Shown here piece after piece: positions 62,709-64,000 of a DNA stretch of 64,000 nt. The stretch is taken from positions 60,478-124,477 of the forward strand of contig CAWGCA010000020.1 of the NCBI GenBank assembly GCA_963820955.1. Reading direction: 5' to 3'. Both the position numbers and the translations under genes were made by a program. Each line of letters starts with the position of its first letter. Positions within the stretch are counted from its first letter, which is position 1. The notes under the pieces are model-generated. The model was not told the origin of the DNA. It searched no databases and saw only the letters and a program-made list of their open reading frames with translations. Source of the DNA: CAWGCA01 sp963820955 (GTDB lineage: Bacteria; Pseudomonadota; Gammaproteobacteria; Chromatiales; Chromatiaceae).

Positions 62709-63062
62709 TCAAGCGCAACGCGGCGGGCCTGCCCGGTTCGGCGTCACCGCCAGAACCGACAGATCGTTAGCGAACGGCGCTATGCCTCGGGTACCCGCCG
62801 CAGTCTCGCCGAGTAAATTCTTCACCCAGGTCGGAAGCCCCGGGTGGATCCGATAATGGATCCACAGGCCCTCTCGCCGGTCTCTGACCAGACCCGACTC
62901 GCGGAGTTGACCGAGATGACGCGACATATGGGGCTGGGCGGCACCGATGGCCTGGGTGAGTTCACACACACAGAGCTCCTCATATTCCCAGAGGAGGAGC
63001 AGGCAGCGGAGCCTCGTATCATGAGCAAGTGCCGCAAATAGGGTTGCCGGTGATATCTCCAT
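62709..63062 (-). CDS. arsR: ArsR-family metalloregulator
   Basis: 117 aa winged-helix repressor. Helix 3 has ELCVCELTQAI, the CVC pair used by As(III)-sensing ArsR proteins, followed by the recognition helix AAQPHMSRHLGQLRESGLVRDRREG. Starts at ATG 63062; the longer frame upstream reads through repeat sequence and is rejected. Expected to repress its own promoter and release on arsenite binding. A candidate operator lies 25-47 nt upstream. The C-terminal ~25 residues past the wing are atypical. Confidence 0.9.
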   Translation of the reverse strand: MEISPATLFAALAHDTRLRCLLLLWEYEELCVCELTQAIGAAQPHMSRHLGQLRESGLVRDRREGLWIHYRIHPGLPTWVKNLLGETAAGTRGIAPFANDLSVLAVTPNRAGPPRCA

Positions 63063-63086
63063 GAGACTCTTAATATACTCTTGCCG

Positions 63087-63109
63087 ATATATTCGTTCAA
63101 TCGTATATT
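63087..63109 (-). promoter_or_regulatory. Candidate ArsR operator
   Basis: AT-rich imperfect dyad ATATATTCGTTCAATCGTAT followed by ATT, half-sites TATATTCG and CGTATATT, 25-47 nt upstream of arsR. Position and dyad fit an autoregulatory ArsR box; it directly abuts the MITE fragment. Confidence 0.55.
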
Positions 63110-63112
63110 TAA

Positions 63113-63164
63113 GGAAGCTCTGAGCTATTCGTACTCCGTCATCCCGGCGAAAGCCGGGATCCAG
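63113..63164. mobile_element. MITE-like element family B, copy 3 (fragment)
   Basis: One end only: preceded by TTAA (63109-63112), begins GGAAGCTCTGAGCTATTCGT and continues with the CGTCATCCCGGCGAAAGCCGGGAT palindrome, matching the right end of the 62500-62671 copy in inverted orientation. Similarity stops at CCAG (63164), where the group II intron 3' end begins. Confidence 0.75.
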
Positions 63165-63244
63165 GCCGGGTCGCCCCGGGCGATTTCTCGCCCAGGGCTC
63201 CCACAGATCCGGACTTGCCCGATTCGGGCATCCGGCTCCTCGGA
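63165..63244 (-). ncRNA. Group II intron 3' end (domain V/VI)
   Basis: On the minus strand, after the stop of the intron-encoded protein, GAGCCGGATGCCC...GGGCAAGTCCGGATC (63206-63238) folds like domain V, followed by a stem CCCTGGGCGAGAAATCGCCC with a trailing GGCGACCC that fits domain VI. The exact 3' splice site (near 63165) is inferred from the switch to MITE sequence. Confidence 0.6.
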
Positions 63245-64000
63245 CTATGGAGTCGCTACACGACGGTAGATGCTGTGAACAACACGCGGTTGAGGGAGCG
63301 GGTAGCGCGCAGTCAAACGGACAAAAATTTCCCACGTCATCCGCCCGTGCCACGAGCGGCGATGAAGCCACTTGCGCCACAGACGGCGAACTTCGTAGAG
63401 GAGGCGCGCCAGCGCACGCCCGTTGCCGGTGATGCCATAGTAGGCGTAGTGGCCCTTAAGCTTGCGATGTAACGCTGCCTGCTGGGCCGCCACCGGCCAG
63501 TGACGATGCGCTCGGCACCAGCGACCGATCTCCCGTAAGGCACGGGTGAATCGATCTTTCGCCGTCTTGCGTTGCACTACCCAACGCCCCGTCCTGGAGC
63601 GTCCCCAATAGTGAGTGAACCCCAGTAGCCCGAAGCTGCGCTCGCGTTGCGAGCCGCCTCCCCCTGCTCGCGGTGGACTGCGAAAATCCACCAAACGGGT
63701 CTTCTCCGGATTCAGGCACAGACCGTACTTTTCCAATCGCTTCGACAGTACCGCCAACACCCGCCTTGCATCCTCTTCCCGCTCGAAGACCAGCGCCGCG
63801 TCGTCCGCAAAACGGATCTCCAACGCCCGTCCCCGAAGCCGTGGCTTGACCTCGTGCTCAAAACCACAAATCGAGCACTTCATGCAGGTAGAGATTACTG
63901 AGTACGGGTGAAACCACCCCGCCCTGAAGGAGTCCCCCGGTCTGGGTGACGGACCTCGCCGGATTCCATGACCCCAGCGTTCAACCACTTTCCAATCGCG
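63245..64000 (-). pseudogene. Group II intron reverse transcriptase/maturase, partial and frameshifted
   Basis: C-terminal half of an intron-encoded protein, cut by the window end. It shows the RT active-site region RFADDAALVFEREEDA, LCLNPEKTRLVDF, the maturase (X) domain FGLLGFTHYWGRS and a final RRLWRKWLHRRS...MTWEIF. Upstream pieces are in other frames: IGKWLNAGVMESGEVRHPDRGTP, then QGGVVSPVLSNLYLHEVLDLWF, then EHEVKPRLRG. An extra T near 63927-63928 (between GTP and QGG) and one in the A/T run at 63860-63863 (between LWF and EHE) would explain both breaks. Likely a degraded or mis-sequenced copy. Confidence 0.85.

Noticed and set aside
62709..63380. 223-aa version of the arsR frame
   Set aside because: The extra N-terminal part reads through the intron 3' end and MITE palindromes (DPGFRRDDGVR is a typical repeat translation); the ATG at 63062 gives a normal ArsR.

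Overview
The window looks like a chromosomal segment of a gammaproteobacterium with a sulfur-oxidising lifestyle, plausibly Chromatiales/Sedimenticolaceae-like. The support is a secreted Gly/Tyr/Pro-rich protein of the sulfur-globule type (2285-2620), a VPLPA-type PEP-CTERM protein, a di-haem peroxidase, a 2-oxoacid:ferredoxin oxidoreductase and many gammaproteobacterial housekeeping genes (tatD, pcm, recQ, fpr, putP, yaiI, yheT). The taxonomic placement is inference. No rRNA, tRNA or CRISPR array was seen.

Layout. 0-9.4 kb: tatD, small secreted and membrane proteins, the sulfur-globule-like gene, a hybrid histidine kinase broken by a 1-nt frameshift, and a zinc-binding (CZB) chemoreceptor. 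9.5-18 kb: a Lon-related ATPase/protease, then a minus-strand amino/2-oxoacid block (Glu/Leu-type dehydrogenase, fused gamma-delta, alpha and beta oxidoreductase subunits, a long hairpin, an acyl-CoA synthetase). A threonine ammonia-lyase diverges from it, so the block could turn amino acids into 2-oxoacids and then acyl-CoA plus reduced ferredoxin, or run in reverse. 18-27 kb: hydrolase, YbaK-like deacylase, pcm, the archease-rtcB RNA-repair pair, a DUF211-VIT pair, and a response regulator with a CHASE kinase. 27-38 kb: accessory secreted or hypothetical proteins, including a retropepsin-like protease, a probable Janus/Ocnus phosphohistidine phosphatase, an N-formylglutamate amidohydrolase, a modular repeat protein with a peptidoglycan-binding end and a Tat/lipobox patatin. 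38-48 kb: two DEAD-box helicases (rhlE is frameshifted), yaiI, a Tat aldo/keto reductase, a nucleotide-exchanger-like transporter, recQ and a PDZ protein. 49-58 kb: PEP-CTERM protein, cytochrome c peroxidase, MscS channel, fpr, a 33-aa ORF plus putP, and a cation diffusion facilitator. 58.7-63.1 kb: a minus-strand arsenic cluster (arsR, an MBL-fold protein, a 45-aa ORF, arsJ, an ArsP/DUF318 permease, a GDCCVxC protein, a small thioredoxin). The window ends in a group II intron truncated by the window edge.

The most distinctive feature is non-coding. Family A is a 151-bp element with terminal inverted repeats, present in three intact copies, each flanked by its own perfect 4-bp target duplication. 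Family B has ends GGAAYCTCTGATTWATTCGT and TTAA/TTAG duplications. It brackets arsR, and its third copy is cut by the group II intron. A third inverted-repeat element (57037-57230) and a ~34-bp dispersed repeat add to this. Three genes carry single-base frameshifts, caused either by gene decay or by assembly indels.
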